A stretch of 64,000 nucleotides of DNA. Origin: Campylobacter fetus subsp. testudinum 03-427 (lineage in GTDB: Bacteria; Campylobacterota; Campylobacteria; Campylobacterales; Campylobacteraceae). Positions 8,601-17,763 of this stretch are shown piece by piece. A program made the position numbers and the translations under genes. The DNA is taken from positions 744,001 through 808,000 of the forward strand of contig CP006833.1 of the NCBI GenBank assembly GCA_000495505.1, written 5' to 3'. Numbering within the stretch: position 1 is the first letter of the stretch; each line of letters begins with the position of its first letter. Under the pieces are notes generated by a model. It ran no database searches. It was not told the DNA's origin and saw nothing but the letters and a program-made list of their open reading frames with translations.

Positions 8601-10931
8601 ACTTCATCTTCATTTACTCAAGAAGAAATAGGCAATAATGTTTCTACAAGTTCTACACAAAGCGATACAGTTTTAAGCTCAAATATCAGTGCGGATAATG
8701 TAAGTATTAGCGCAAAAAAAGATGTGAATGTAGTATCTAGCAATATAAGTTCTACTTCACAGCAAGGATCTATAGATATAAATGCTCAAAATGTCAATAT
8801 CGCAGATGCTCAAGAGAGTGTCAAAATACAAAATGAAGAATATAGTAGTAGCCCAACAGAAATAAATCATAAAAACAGTAGTTTAGCTACTTCAACTTCA
8901 CAAGGTAGTTCTTTAACTTCACAAAATACTATCAATATCAATGCAAGTAATGAGGTAAAGATAACAGGCTCTAATATTCAAGCACAAAATTCTGCGAATA
9001 TAAATGCTGAAAATATCAGTGTAAATAATGGAGTAACTAAAATGGCAAGTTCATCACAAGCTTCAAATGTTCAAGTTGCCGGCTTTAGACAAACTTCACA
9101 AAATGTAGAAAGTTCTACGGTAGCTTCATCAAACATCAGTGCAAATAATGAGCTTAATCTAAATGCTAAAGAAAAAGTAGATGTTAAAGGTAGTAATCTT
9201 AAAGGCAAAGAAACTAATATCAATGCTAATGAAGTAAATTTAATTGCCGCACAAAATCAAACAAATACGCAAACTAATTCCCTTGGAATAGGAATTTTTG
9301 CTAATGCAAATTTAGAATTAGCCGGTCAAGGCATAAGTGCAAACTATAGCTATGCTAATCAAACTGCTAATACTAAAAAATTAGATAGTGAAAATGGTAT
9401 AACTCAAGGCGGATTGAGATCTGATCTTTTTGGAGCTGGTGAAGTTGGAGTGGAATTTATATCAACACAAAAAATTACCAACGAAGCTACTCATGTTTCA
9501 AGTAAATTAGAAGGTGCGAATATCAATGTAAATTCAAGCAACACTTTAGATATAGGCGGAGCAAATTTAAGTGCAAATAAAGATATAAATCTTAAAGCTG
9601 GAGAGATCAAAAGTACCAAATACGCAGATACAAAAACACAAAGCAGCACTGGTTTTACCCTCAGTGTCAAAGAAAAATTAGAATCTGTAAGTCCTCTCGC
9701 CTCTTTTGCTAATCAAATATCGCAAAATTTCAGCTCTAAAGAAAAAGGCTTAAATCCAAATTTAGCTATCACCTCAGTACAAGTTTTATCAAATACGGTT
9801 AATATACTAAGTAATAATATCGTAACTGGAAAATCTAACCAAACTATAGGATTTAAATTTGAACAAAGCCAAAGTTCTAGCTCAAAAGAGAATATCACGC
9901 AGATTAGCGCAGGAGAAAATTTAAATATTTCAAGCACCAAAGGAAATATCACTCTAAATGGAACTAACGCGAATGCAGATAATATTAGTATAAATTCAAA
10001 AAAAGATTTGATTATGAATGCTGCAAAGTCTAAATCTAGTTCTTCAAATTTATCAATTGACGCATCAATTACCAATAGGCAAACCGCAGGTTATCACATT
10101 ATCGATGGAGGAGTTGTCGGTAACGAGGTAGAATTTTTTGCTAATGGTTCGTATTCTAAAACAAAAGAAGATAAATTTAGCAATACCACGCTCAATGCAA
10201 ATAATAATGTAAGCATTGAAACCAAAAATGACACAATTCTTAATGGAGCTAATGTAAATGCTAATAATGTGAATTTAAATATAGGTAAAAATTTAGAAGT
10301 CAATTCTCTAGTTGATACTTCAAATTCTGAAAAATACGGCGGAACTTTAGGCGGAACAATAAGTGGAGCATTTTCAAGTAATCATATCGCTACTGGAAGC
10401 GTTTCTGGTATGGTTGGTGTTGGATATAAGAGATCAGATAAGGCTGAAGTTTCATCTCAAAGTGGATTTGACGCTAAAAATGAAATTAACGGCGTCGTAG
10501 GCGAAAATTTGAGTTTAAAAGCTGGAATATTAAATTCTCAAATCAGTTCTGGAAATCTAGAAGTTGCAAAAAAAGTTTTAGAATCTGATATAAAAACTCA
10601 TGAAAAAAGCGATGGTGCTACTGTGAGAGTAAGTGGCGGAACAAGTAAAAGTTTTGGCGTGGTAATTGATATCGAAGATCATATCAGCAAAACAGGTAGT
10701 GCAAACTCAGCTAGCAATATCAATATAAATGGAGGTAAAAATCTTAGCACCGATACTCAAAATACTCAAAGTTCAACGGATAGCTCTTGGGCAGGTGGAA
10801 CCATTAATTTTAGTACATCAGTGACGAAAGTTAAGGACGCGGTAAATAATATTAGAGGGACGAATTCTAATCCTACGTCAAATACAAATACGATGCATGT
10901 CAATGAAACTACTGAAACAACGAGGCTTTGA
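5700..10931 (+). CDS. Two-partner secretion exoprotein (filamentous hemagglutinin/TpsA type)
   Basis: A 1743-residue secreted adhesin-like protein. Residues 1-29 form a signal peptide ending in a LLSA-type cleavage region. A TPS secretion domain follows (about 30-290) with HNQFDAF at 66-72, FNNS at 80-83, NPNL at 98-101 and a NENGF variant of the NPNGI motif at 137-141. Residues ~290-575 are N/D/S-rich beta-helix repeats, ~577-770 are a non-repetitive Trp- and aromatic-containing island, and ~800-1720 are hemagglutinin-type repeats. I see no Cys in the mature protein, no VENN motif and no toxin-like C-terminus. AGGA precedes ATG 5700 by six bases. The adjacent tpsB encodes the expected exporter. 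Adhesion or biofilm function is inferred from the family. Confidence 0.9.
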   Translation: MRLSKSRFFRLSLNLTLINFLFPCVLLSADLRQRNTIVSKSTSITSSGNNTDVININNPSQNGISHNQFDAFEIHGGVVFNNSLENGISKIGGAIEKNPNLTKNASVIVSEITSKQSSHINGILEVFGRKANLIFANENGFSVNGAAFLNTKGVTLSTGNFNDNFLNVNSDARIKIGNSGIIVDGDYFNVISRGIDIAGSIAHYEKGKNLSNINFIAGLNNVNLDNPNSPEIIVRATEQRDKKNYYGIDGRHLGSMYADKVTLISTEEGVGVRHSGVVRSIKDVMVKAKGKVELQALGVNRNGSIAIEAKEIQSSLINADNISLQADGKITNKGLYRGNKITVNANSFENSKTVDISKETKDIFKTNQKKSQIYADTVSISAADKIDNFGFINVLNDVVLNTNSLNNTGEISANNNIDLSLRTFDNSGKIISQNKITLEADDDLDLNARTLYAKNLLDISSNRNLRVNSELENLGSIELDAQNIYINALVASGKDLILNARGSIENNGYLYSVKNSTLNALIVMNNSMIDSLQDLSINSKYMNNNSLIYASRDIHIETQTLNNIAQMIGSLQHYTDSVQGSGWANYGDTAFKRWHMETRVNNIVKYNNSLDSKQAIIQSSKNININTISRDRSRLINNEGKILAKNNISTFGRINNITLSKDITMWEVFSKIKVGGFFAKEYLGSWNTNSSRYFTRGESLLDALKYFASNAAKNHQRESAWNSLKDAARKNKTLRQYFSLLLGSNYASQRFVPNQNSWNPNAKMIFKTKSQAQIASNGRLNIVSNSVKQGLASSLNRNFALIESNVKKAVNSRDLILSSIPDIVNSQLFTINIKKDDVVSSDKGGLVGSTAVSIDTGSLNSSLSSISSEGQVSINASDEVNFSSSQLDGSEVDINANRANINTILAVNEEGDLTSVSKTKIDGESSVNINTSGDLNIQNSDITASAENSQINLNSQNGDVTIKNDHSTSSSFTQEEIGNNVSTSSTQSDTVLSSNISADNVSISAKKDVNVVSSNISSTSQQGSIDINAQNVNIADAQESVKIQNEEYSSSPTEINHKNSSLATSTSQGSSLTSQNTININASNEVKITGSNIQAQNSANINAENISVNNGVTKMASSSQASNVQVAGFRQTSQNVESSTVASSNISANNELNLNAKEKVDVKGSNLKGKETNINANEVNLIAAQNQTNTQTNSLGIGIFANANLELAGQGISANYSYANQTANTKKLDSENGITQGGLRSDLFGAGEVGVEFISTQKITNEATHVSSKLEGANINVNSSNTLDIGGANLSANKDINLKAGEIKSTKYADTKTQSSTGFTLSVKEKLESVSPLASFANQISQNFSSKEKGLNPNLAITSVQVLSNTVNILSNNIVTGKSNQTIGFKFEQSQSSSSKENITQISAGENLNISSTKGNITLNGTNANADNISINSKKDLIMNAAKSKSSSSNLSIDASITNRQTAGYHIIDGGVVGNEVEFFANGSYSKTKEDKFSNTTLNANNNVSIETKNDTILNGANVNANNVNLNIGKNLEVNSLVDTSNSEKYGGTLGGTISGAFSSNHIATGSVSGMVGVGYKRSDKAEVSSQSGFDAKNEINGVVGENLSLKAGILNSQISSGNLEVAKKVLESDIKTHEKSDGATVRVSGGTSKSFGVVIDIEDHISKTGSANSASNININGGKNLSTDTQNTQSSTDSSWAGGTINFSTSVTKVKDAVNNIRGTNSNPTSNTNTMHVNETTETTRL

Positions 10932-12575
10932 TTGAAAATGTTTAAAATAATATTTTTACTTTTGAGTTTCTTCTGCTTTTTAAAAGCAGAAGACTCTGCA
11001 AGCATATTTGATTTGCTTGATAAAAAAGAACAGCAATTTTACATAGAAAAAGAATTTGATAATTTAGAAAAAAATCAAAAACAAGAACGAAATTTGCCTT
11101 TAGATAGTGATGAAATAATGATCAAAACATACATCTTTAAAAAGATTGAATTTAAAAATAAAGATGATCTAACTGCTAAAACCGATAAGCTTTTGCAAAA
11201 ATATTTAAACACTCCATTAAATCTTAATGATATTTACAACATCATTAAAGAACTTACAAATTTTATTCTTTCCAAGGGATATTCTACTTCGGCTATAGAT
11301 ATTGAACGAATAGATGGAGAAAATCAAACTCTTGTACTTGATATAAAATATGGATTTGTAGGCGAAGTGTATTTAAATGATGATGATAATACGACAAGGC
11401 TTGATTTTGGTATGCCATTGAAAAATGGGGATAAATTTAACATTTTTGACTTAGATACTGGGATAGAAAATTTAAGCAATGGTGCAAGCAACGTAAAAGC
11501 TTTGATAAAAGCAAGTAAAGAATATGGCTATTCGGATATTTTTATCACAAGTGAGGCTAAGCCTTTTGATTTTATGGTTGATTCTGATAATAGCGGTGAT
11601 AAATCTACAGGTAAAACCGGTATTCATCTAACTTATAATAATCCTTTAAATATAAATGATTCTGTGCGTTTTAGTTTTATCAAAGGATTATTAAAAGATA
11701 TGCGCAATGAGAGTGAAGATGTTTATGGTGTTAATTATACTCTACCTATACAAAGTTATCAGCTAAATTACTCCTTACAATATAGCGATAATAAAGATCT
11801 AATCGAAGGCTATAACTCTAACTTTACTAGAAAAAGTACGAATTTAAGACATAAAGCTACACTCAAAAAAATTCTTCATCGTAGCAGTAATGATAAATTT
11901 TCAGTATATGTTAATTTTGATATCAAGGAAAATACAAATAAGGTTGATGATATATTTTTAGAAATTTCAAGTGCAAAACATTCGAGTATAGCAAGCGGAA
12001 TAGAATACGTAACTACTGCTATTGGCGGATTTTTATTTTTAAATTTAGAATACCAAAAAGGAGTACCGTTTTTCGGTGCAAAAAAAGATGATAAAAATTC
12101 TTTATATAAGGTAGAATTTAACAAAATCAATGCAAATTTGACCTACCAAAAGAATTTCTATATCAATGATAGTTTAGCTCTTTTATATAAAAGCAGCATC
12201 GGAGGTAGCTACTCTAATGAACCGCTTTTATATGCGGATAAATTTTTAATCGGCGATGAATATACAATTAGAGGTTTTAAGAAGAGTTCAGCAGCGCTTG
12301 ACTATGGGATATATGACAATAATACCATTTTTTTTCATTTTTTAAATGCATCAAAATATCTAAGCGCATTAGAGCCTTTTATCGGGTTTGATATCGGTTA
12401 TGGTAGGGATTACTTTTTGCCAAATAAAGATGTTTTAGCCGGCGTAGCCTTTGGAGCAAGGTATAATCTTGGCAATATATATTTGAGTTTAACCGCATCA
12501 AAAGCTTTACATAAATCATCTAATATGCCAAGTGAGACTATTCCTATTTATCTTAGAGCCTCTTTGTCTTTTTAG
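10932..12575 (+). CDS. Two-partner secretion outer-membrane transporter (TpsB, ShlB/FhaC/HecB family)
   Basis: A 547-residue Omp85-superfamily pore that recognises the TPS domain of the exoprotein in the periplasm and threads it through the outer membrane. A signal peptide (IFLLLSFFCFLKA) is followed by an alpha-helical linker, POTRA domains (about 65-215, beginning YIFKKIEFKN) and a 16-strand-type barrel. The conserved loop-6 motif appears as TIRGF near residue 447, and FIGFDIGYG matches the late-barrel motif. The ORF starts at TTG 10932, directly after the exoprotein stop; ATG 10938 is an alternative. The tight coupling supports a dedicated pair. It converges with truA 57 bp downstream. Confidence 0.92.
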   Translation: MKMFKIIFLLLSFFCFLKAEDSASIFDLLDKKEQQFYIEKEFDNLEKNQKQERNLPLDSDEIMIKTYIFKKIEFKNKDDLTAKTDKLLQKYLNTPLNLNDIYNIIKELTNFILSKGYSTSAIDIERIDGENQTLVLDIKYGFVGEVYLNDDDNTTRLDFGMPLKNGDKFNIFDLDTGIENLSNGASNVKALIKASKEYGYSDIFITSEAKPFDFMVDSDNSGDKSTGKTGIHLTYNNPLNINDSVRFSFIKGLLKDMRNESEDVYGVNYTLPIQSYQLNYSLQYSDNKDLIEGYNSNFTRKSTNLRHKATLKKILHRSSNDKFSVYVNFDIKENTNKVDDIFLEISSAKHSSIASGIEYVTTAIGGFLFLNLEYQKGVPFFGAKKDDKNSLYKVEFNKINANLTYQKNFYINDSLALLYKSSIGGSYSNEPLLYADKFLIGDEYTIRGFKKSSAALDYGIYDNNTIFFHFLNASKYLSALEPFIGFDIGYGRDYFLPNKDVLAGVAFGARYNLGNIYLSLTASKALHKSSNMPSETIPIYLRASLSF

Positions 12576-12632
12576 CTGATTTATTTTAAAAAGCTGATTA
12601 TCTATCAAAGAATAAAAAAACGTAAGCTAAAT

Positions 12633-13418
12633 TTAATAAAATATCCGTTTTAGATACAATCCATTTGGCGGTGAGGGCATTCTAGTGAGCGGCTTTTGTT
12701 CTTTGAAATTTGAGATAAACTGGGATAAATTTTCATCACTTTTACATGCTTGCAAAGCATTTGCTACCATTAGCCTTACTTGTGCTCTTAAAAATCCGTT
12801 TGCTTTGAAATTTATAACAGTAAGAGTCGGCTTTTGTGTTTTAAATTTAGTATCAAATTTAGCACTAAATTTGGCTTCTTTTGTTTTATAAATTTGATAA
12901 GCTTTTGCGTAAAATATCTCTCTCACTGTTGATTTTTCGTCGCTTCCTACTTTATAAAACGCTTTAAAATCGTGTTTTCCTATGAGTAGTTTTAAAGCTG
13001 TGTTTAGTCTTTGTATGTTTAAATTTTCATAGAAATGTACATAATCTGCTAAAAATACATTTTTCTCATTATGATATATGATATAACGATAGCTTCTAGC
13101 AACGGCGTCATAACGTGGATGAAATTCATCGCTTACTTTTTTTATGTTTTTTACATAAATGTACGGTTTTGTATGCTTATTTACCTGGTTTTTTAGCCAT
13201 TCAAATCTTTCATTCCAAAACTCTCCGCACTCTACGCATGAGACTTGAGATATGGCATGAACTCCTTTGTCTGTGCGCGAACTAGATATAACTGGTTTGA
13301 AAATTCCAACTCTATTTAAAGCTAAATTAAGACAGTCTTCAACTGCATTTTTATCTGGTTGTGTTTGCGAGCCTTTAAATTTAGAACCGTCGTACGAGTA
13401 GGTTAGGGCGATTTTCAT
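12633..13418 (-). CDS. truA: tRNA pseudouridine synthase A
   Basis: Isomerises uridines 38-40 in the anticodon arm of many tRNAs. The 261-residue protein begins [16 protein letters not shown] and carries the catalytic-Asp motif [10 protein letters not shown], where the usual first residue of GRTDxGVHA is Ser. [16 protein letters not shown] and the C-terminal [10 protein letters not shown] are also diagnostic. The start is ATG 13418, overlapping the stop of the LptF/LptG-like gene in ATGA. It is the last gene of the seven-gene leftward operon that begins at glmU. Confidence 0.94.
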   Translation of the reverse strand: MKIALTYSYDGSKFKGSQTQPDKNAVEDCLNLALNRVGIFKPVISSSRTDKGVHAISQVSCVECGEFWNERFEWLKNQVNKHTKPYIYVKNIKKVSDEFHPRYDAVARSYRYIIYHNEKNVFLADYVHFYENLNIQRLNTALKLLIGKHDFKAFYKVGSDEKSTVREIFYAKAYQIYKTKEAKFSAKFDTKFKTQKPTLTVINFKANGFLRAQVRLMVANALQACKSDENLSQFISNFKEQKPLTRMPSPPNGLYLKRIFY

Positions 13419-14443
13419 CAATATTTTTTCAATATTTTTTTACCAAAGGTCAAAGCGGAAAATGCAAAACTAGCTATAAAAATAATCGGAATAGCATAAA
13501 TAGGTTGCCTTGCAAATAGCATTATAAGAGCAAAATATGCAAATAAAACACCAAATATCCCAAAATATATTATTCCTTTTTCATATCTATAAGTAACGAT
13601 ACCAAAACTAAGAGCAAACATCACCGAAGCCAATGGAAACAGCGCAACGAGCGTATATATACTAAGATCTTTTGCTCTTTTATCATCATCAAATGCTTTT
13701 AGCCAGTACTCTTTTAAAGAGTAGGTTTCGTTTTTGTTATCTTTTATTAGCGTTCTAATTACCATATTTTCATAGCTGCTGATATTCCATTTATCGTCTC
13801 TTATATCATACATTTTTCCTTTTTTAAGGATAAGTTCTAAATTTGAGTTTTGATTTTTTATATCACCGCTTTGAGATGTAATGAGCCTTTCATTTTTATC
13901 TGAAACGTCGTACATTACTATATTTTCATATTTTAAACTATCATTGTTGTCGTTTTGTTTTTCTATAAATACCATCCAGTTTCCAAATTTTTGTCCGAAT
14001 TCGCTTGGTTTTATATTTAAACTTAGCTTTGTTTTTTTGTATTCTATGAAATTATCATTTAAATTTTGAGCTATAGGCATAACTACTAACGAGTTTATCA
14101 GCATCACTACTGAGACGATAAAAGATATAAATATAAAGAAATTAGATATATTTTTTGGATCTTGTCCTAGAGTAAATATTACTATGCTTTCATTTTCTTT
14201 TGATAGCCGAAAAAAGCTCATTGCAACAGATACAAAAAATCCTATAGGAATCGTAAATAATAGTATTTGAGGTAGCATAAATAGATAAAGTTTTAAAAGT
14301 TCTGAAAAACTTATCTCTATATAGCTTGTTATCCTTGCTATTTGTATAAAAAATACAATAGACATAATAAGAAATAAAGTTGCAAACAAAGATGCAAAAG
14401 TCGATAAAAAACTAGCAAAAAGGTATTTATTTACTCTATTCAT
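13418..14443 (-). CDS. LptF/LptG family LPS-export permease
   Basis: A 341-residue inner-membrane subunit of the YjgP/YjgQ family, which with LptB and LptC moves lipopolysaccharide or lipooligosaccharide from the inner membrane toward the outer membrane. There are three N-terminal membrane segments, a periplasmic beta-jellyroll-like domain from about residue 130 to 245, and three C-terminal segments. The motif [17 protein letters not shown] is typical. F versus G cannot be fixed without a comparison; LptF is the more likely given a second paralogue elsewhere. It overlaps its neighbours on both sides by a few bases. Confidence 0.85.
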   Translation of the reverse strand: MNRVNKYLFASFLSTFASLFATLFLIMSIVFFIQIARITSYIEISFSELLKLYLFMLPQILLFTIPIGFFVSVAMSFFRLSKENESIVIFTLGQDPKNISNFFIFISFIVSVVMLINSLVVMPIAQNLNDNFIEYKKTKLSLNIKPSEFGQKFGNWMVFIEKQNDNNDSLKYENIVMYDVSDKNERLITSQSGDIKNQNSNLELILKKGKMYDIRDDKWNISSYENMVIRTLIKDNKNETYSLKEYWLKAFDDDKRAKDLSIYTLVALFPLASVMFALSFGIVTYRYEKGIIYFGIFGVLFAYFALIMLFARQPIYAIPIIFIASFAFSALTFGKKILKKY

Positions 14444-15246
14444 TGTATCCCCGTAAATTTAAGATATATCTCAAGAAGTTGCAAAAACTCTGTTTTAAAA
14501 ATCAAAATTATGAAAAGAGATAAGCTAAGAGCTGGGATAAATGGTACTTCTTTGTTCTGTTTTTTTAGTAAAATATGTAAAATTATTTGTAAAATTGCAG
14601 CTAAAACAATAGCGAAAATTCCAAGACCTATTCCTACTAAAGCACCTATTATGGCTATTATTATTGTATCGGCATCGCCCATAGGTTCTACTATTTTGCC
14701 ACTATTTTTACGATTTATCCAAGCGCTCGCTACGCTTTTTACTATAGTAATTGCTCCAGCAAATATCAACGATATCACAAATGGCGAATTTAACAAACTT
14801 TGGTCAAATACGGTAGTATTTTCGGTATCAAATGTACTAAAAATAGCTAAAAAATAAGTTACGATAAGCAGACTTTCAGGTACGGCGCTATATTTAAAAT
14901 CAATAACGCTAAGAGTAAAAAGCAAAATCAAACAGAGCCCAAGAAGTACTGCATTTATCAAATTTGAACTGATATATAGGCTAAATATTCCAAGAAGTCC
15001 GCAGACAAGTTCTGTGATAGGATAAATAGGTGAAATGCTTTTTTTGCAAAATGCACATTTACCTCGCAAAAATATCCAAGAAAATAGCGGGATATTATGT
15101 ATATAGCTTAATTTATGTTTGCATTTTGGACAGTGGCTAGCTGGGTAAATTATACTTTTTGCAAGCGGCATTCGGTATATCAAAACATTACAAAACGATC
15201 CTATACAAATACTAAATATAAAAAATAAAATATAATAAATTTCCAC
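14440..15246 (-). CDS. Prepilin peptidase / type IV leader peptidase (A24 family)
   Basis: A 268-residue polytopic membrane aspartyl protease that cleaves and usually N-methylates type IV prepilin-like leaders, here most likely serving natural transformation pseudopilins. The N-terminal cytoplasmic zinc-binding loop has CPKC and CAFC pairs. The first catalytic Asp lies in VIDFKYSAVPE and the second in EPMGDADT. The second site departs from the textbook GxGDxK, with Pro at the first Gly and no Lys. It starts with GTG 15246, sharing one base with the uppS stop. Position in the glmU-truA operon is as in C. jejuni. Confidence 0.87.
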   Translation of the reverse strand: MEIYYILFFIFSICIGSFCNVLIYRMPLAKSIIYPASHCPKCKHKLSYIHNIPLFSWIFLRGKCAFCKKSISPIYPITELVCGLLGIFSLYISSNLINAVLLGLCLILLFTLSVIDFKYSAVPESLLIVTYFLAIFSTFDTENTTVFDQSLLNSPFVISLIFAGAITIVKSVASAWINRKNSGKIVEPMGDADTIIIAIIGALVGIGLGIFAIVLAAILQIILHILLKKQNKEVPFIPALSLSLFIILIFKTEFLQLLEIYLKFTGIQ

Positions 15247-15923
15247 TATAATCCCCCGAATTTTCTATGTTTGTTTTTATAATTTTCTACGATTTTGTTT
15301 AGTTCGTCGCTATTAAAATCAGGCCATAAAGTCGGCGTAAAACAGAGTTCGGCGTAGCTTGCTTGCCACAGTAAAAAGTTGCTAAGTCTTTGTTCCGCGC
15401 CTGTTCTTATGAGCAGATCTACATCTCCAAATTCGTTGGTGTCAAGATGTTTTGATATGGATTCTTCATTTATTTCTTCACCATTTAAGAGAGCTTTTTT
15501 AATCGCCCTGATTATCTCATCTTTGCTTCCATAGTTGATAGCTAAAATTAAATTTAAACTAGAGTTATTTATAGTTTTTTCTTTTAAATTTGATATATCG
15601 GATTTCAAATCCTCATTAAGAGGCTCTAAATTTCCTATCGTGCTAAAGCGGATATTATTTTCTAAAAGCATATTTTCTTTTAATTTAATAAATTTTTTTA
15701 ATAAATTCATTAAAAAATCAACTTCAGATTTAGGTCTTTTCCAATTTTCTGTGCTAAATGCATAAAGCGTTAAATTTTTTATACTATTTTTGCGACAGTA
15801 ACTAACTATATCTTCTACTACGTTAGCTCCTATTTTGTGGCCGTTTGTGCGTATCAGACCTCTTTTTTTCGCCCATCTACCGTTGCCGTCCATGATAATA
15901 GCTAAATGATTTAGTTTGTTCAA
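15246..15923 (-). CDS. uppS: Undecaprenyl diphosphate synthase (di-trans,poly-cis)
   Basis: Adds isoprenyl units in cis configuration to farnesyl diphosphate to make the C55 lipid carrier for peptidoglycan and surface glycans. The catalytic signature IIMDGNGRWAKKRG is near the N-terminus; YAFSTENWKRPKSEVDFLM and the C-terminal LLIRTGAEQRLSNFLLWQ and ELCFTPTLWPDF are all present. At 225 residues it is slightly short for the family, as is usual in Campylobacter. It starts with TTG 15923, two bases after the preceding stop, and AAAGG upstream supports that start. Confidence 0.94.
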   Translation of the reverse strand: MNKLNHLAIIMDGNGRWAKKRGLIRTNGHKIGANVVEDIVSYCRKNSIKNLTLYAFSTENWKRPKSEVDFLMNLLKKFIKLKENMLLENNIRFSTIGNLEPLNEDLKSDISNLKEKTINNSSLNLILAINYGSKDEIIRAIKKALLNGEEINEESISKHLDTNEFGDVDLLIRTGAEQRLSNFLLWQASYAELCFTPTLWPDFNSDELNKIVENYKNKHRKFGGL

Positions 15924-15925
15924 GA

Positions 15926-16603
15926 TCAGCCTTTAAAATCTAAAAAATTACTTTTTTTGACCCAAAAAGGTCTAATATCTGCTTTTTTATATTCACAACC
16001 AAGAGCTTCTCCAAGTGTTTTAGAAAAACTTAAATACGCAGACTGCACAGTTAAAATTTCACCGTTTTTTATACTAGCTATAATCGGTGTAAAATTGCTA
16101 AATAATAGATAAAATAGAGTTTCTCCCCCAAGTTTTATCTGCGCTAAGCCACTTCTTTTTTCATAAAAAAACGGTACGTTGATGACTCCGTCATTTAATG
16201 CTAAAATCATATTTGAGTATATTAAAAACTCATTTTCGTTTTTTGGATTTGCAAGTTTTGTTTTGATATAAGGTATCAACCAAGATATATTTTGGTTGCT
16301 TAGAATTTTCTCTAAGAGCTGGGCTCCGTCTTCTAAGTATTCACGGGTGTTCTCTCTTTTTATCAATCCATTTATATTTATAACGCCGCCGCTTTGAGAT
16401 CTGATATTTGCAAAGTATTCTTCACCGACTTCTAGTTTTGGCTCTGATTTTGTAGATACTGTTTTGCTTCCAAATTTAAGATTGTAACGGTTATATCCTG
16501 TTTTTTCTATAACTTTGATGATCACTGGAAGGCTTGCGTTTATGACATTAGGAACTCTATTTTGCGCTTGTAGTTTTTTTACTTTTGAAACTGAGTTTAT
16601 CAT
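15926..16603 (-). CDS. Conserved protein of unknown function in the coaBC-uppS operon
   Basis: I do not recognise a family. The 225-residue protein has no signal peptide or membrane segment. It has a basic N-terminus, a beta-rich segment (about 20-75: LPVIIKVIEKTGYNRYNLKFG and on to GEEYFANIRSQ), a helical middle (LLEKILSNQNISWLIPYIKTK) and a C-terminal part with VNVPFFYEKRSG-like strands. The strand pattern around YNLKFGS and VGEEYFANI faintly recalls FliK-type C-terminal domains, but that is speculative. The start ATG overlaps the coaBC stop in ATGA. The same position is occupied by an unknown gene in C. jejuni (Cj0823, from memory). Confidence 0.8.
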   Translation of the reverse strand: MINSVSKVKKLQAQNRVPNVINASLPVIIKVIEKTGYNRYNLKFGSKTVSTKSEPKLEVGEEYFANIRSQSGGVININGLIKRENTREYLEDGAQLLEKILSNQNISWLIPYIKTKLANPKNENEFLIYSNMILALNDGVINVPFFYEKRSGLAQIKLGGETLFYLLFSNFTPIIASIKNGEILTVQSAYLSFSKTLGEALGCEYKKADIRPFWVKKSNFLDFKG

Positions 16604-17763
16604 AGTGTTTTTATGAACTCCGCTATCTGTTTTGCTGCGCTTAATTTATCTGTAAATTCAGTTGTTTTGTAGCTTTCTTTCGTGATGAAATCAATATATG
16701 TTTCGTCGCTTCCAAATTTTATATTTTCATCTAAAATATTTAAACAAACCGCATTTAAATTCTTATCTATTAGCATATTTTTTGCATTTTGTACTGCTGT
16801 TTTTTTATCCATTTCCATTTTAAAGCCTATTTTTTTGCATTTTAAATTTATATTTTTTAATATATCTTTATTTAAAATCAGCTCCAAATTTATTCCATTT
16901 TCATTTTTTTTCATTTTACCATTAAATTTATTTTTCGGTACGTAATCGCTGATCGCTGCGCACATAATAAGCAAGTCATTATCAGTAACTTTTTGCAAAT
17001 TTAAAATCTCTAAAAGCTCGTTTGAGTTTTCAAATTTAATAAATTTATAAGGAGTTTCAAACTCTTTTGAACTTATAAATATAACTTCTGAGCCCAAATA
17101 GTAAAACGCGTCTGCTAAAGCTTTTGCCATTTTTCCGCTTGAAAAGTTTGTTATACCGCGTACATCATCGATCTTTTCAGTAGTAGGTCCGCCTGTGATT
17201 ATGATCTTTTTACCGATATAAAACTCATCTTTTCCAAGCACTCTTTTTGCCGCTTCTACTATAGTTTTAGGATCTGCTAAAGCGCCTTTTCCAAAATCTT
17301 TACACGCTAGAGTTTTTGAGACCGGCTCGCAGATCTCATAACCGTTTTGAGAAAGTATTTCCAAACTTTTTTTGGTTGTGAAGTTTTCAAGCATATTATG
17401 ATTTGCCGCGGGAGCTAGAAGTTTTGGGCAAGTTGATGCTAAAATAGTCTCTAAAAACACATTATCTGCGATACCACAAGATATCTTGTTTATCGTATTT
17501 GCAGAAGCTGGAGCTATGATGATAAGATCGTTTTTGCTATAATTTATATGATTTATTCCGCTTTGCCAGTTCTCGCTTATGCTTGATAATACTTGTTTAT
17601 CGCAAAGCGCTTCAAAGCTTATTAAATTCGTAAATTTCAGAGCGCCGTCGCTTAGCATAACCCTAACGTTCGCACCTTCTTTTTTTAATAAACTTAAAAT
17701 TTCATAAGCTTTATAGAAGCTCACGCTTCCACAAACTGCTAGTAAAATATTTTTATTTTTCAT
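16600..17763 (-). CDS. coaBC: Bifunctional phosphopantothenoylcysteine decarboxylase / phosphopantothenate-cysteine ligase
   Basis: Two consecutive steps of coenzyme A synthesis in one 387-residue protein. The N-terminal CoaC flavoprotein domain starts MKNKNILLAVCGSVSFYKAYE and contains the catalytic His in GINHINYS and the PAANHNM motif. The C-terminal CoaB domain begins near residue 185 with KIIITGGPTTEKIDDVRGITNFSSGKM. I use the ATG at 17763, because the upstream in-frame TTG at 17775 lies deeper in glmU. It overlaps the glmU 3' end by 11 bp and is the second gene of the operon. Confidence 0.93.
   Translation of the reverse strand: MKNKNILLAVCGSVSFYKAYEILSLLKKEGANVRVMLSDGALKFTNLISFEALCDKQVLSSISENWQSGINHINYSKNDLIIIAPASANTINKISCGIADNVFLETILASTCPKLLAPAANHNMLENFTTKKSLEILSQNGYEICEPVSKTLACKDFGKGALADPKTIVEAAKRVLGKDEFYIGKKIIITGGPTTEKIDDVRGITNFSSGKMAKALADAFYYLGSEVIFISSKEFETPYKFIKFENSNELLEILNLQKVTDNDLLIMCAAISDYVPKNKFNGKMKKNENGINLELILNKDILKNINLKCKKIGFKMEMDKKTAVQNAKNMLIDKNLNAVCLNILDENIKFGSDETYIDFITKESYKTTEFTDKLSAAKQIAEFIKTL

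Noticed and set aside
9713-10075. 120-codon open frame on the minus strand inside the exoprotein gene
   Set aside because: It is antisense to a well-supported coding frame, has no ribosome site and is rich in Leu/Ile/Phe, as expected from reading AT-rich repeats backwards.
10600-10931. Possible contact-dependent inhibition toxin at the end of the exoprotein
   Set aside because: The tail continues Ser/Asn/Thr-rich repeat sequence, has no VENN motif, and the next gene is the transporter, not an immunity gene.
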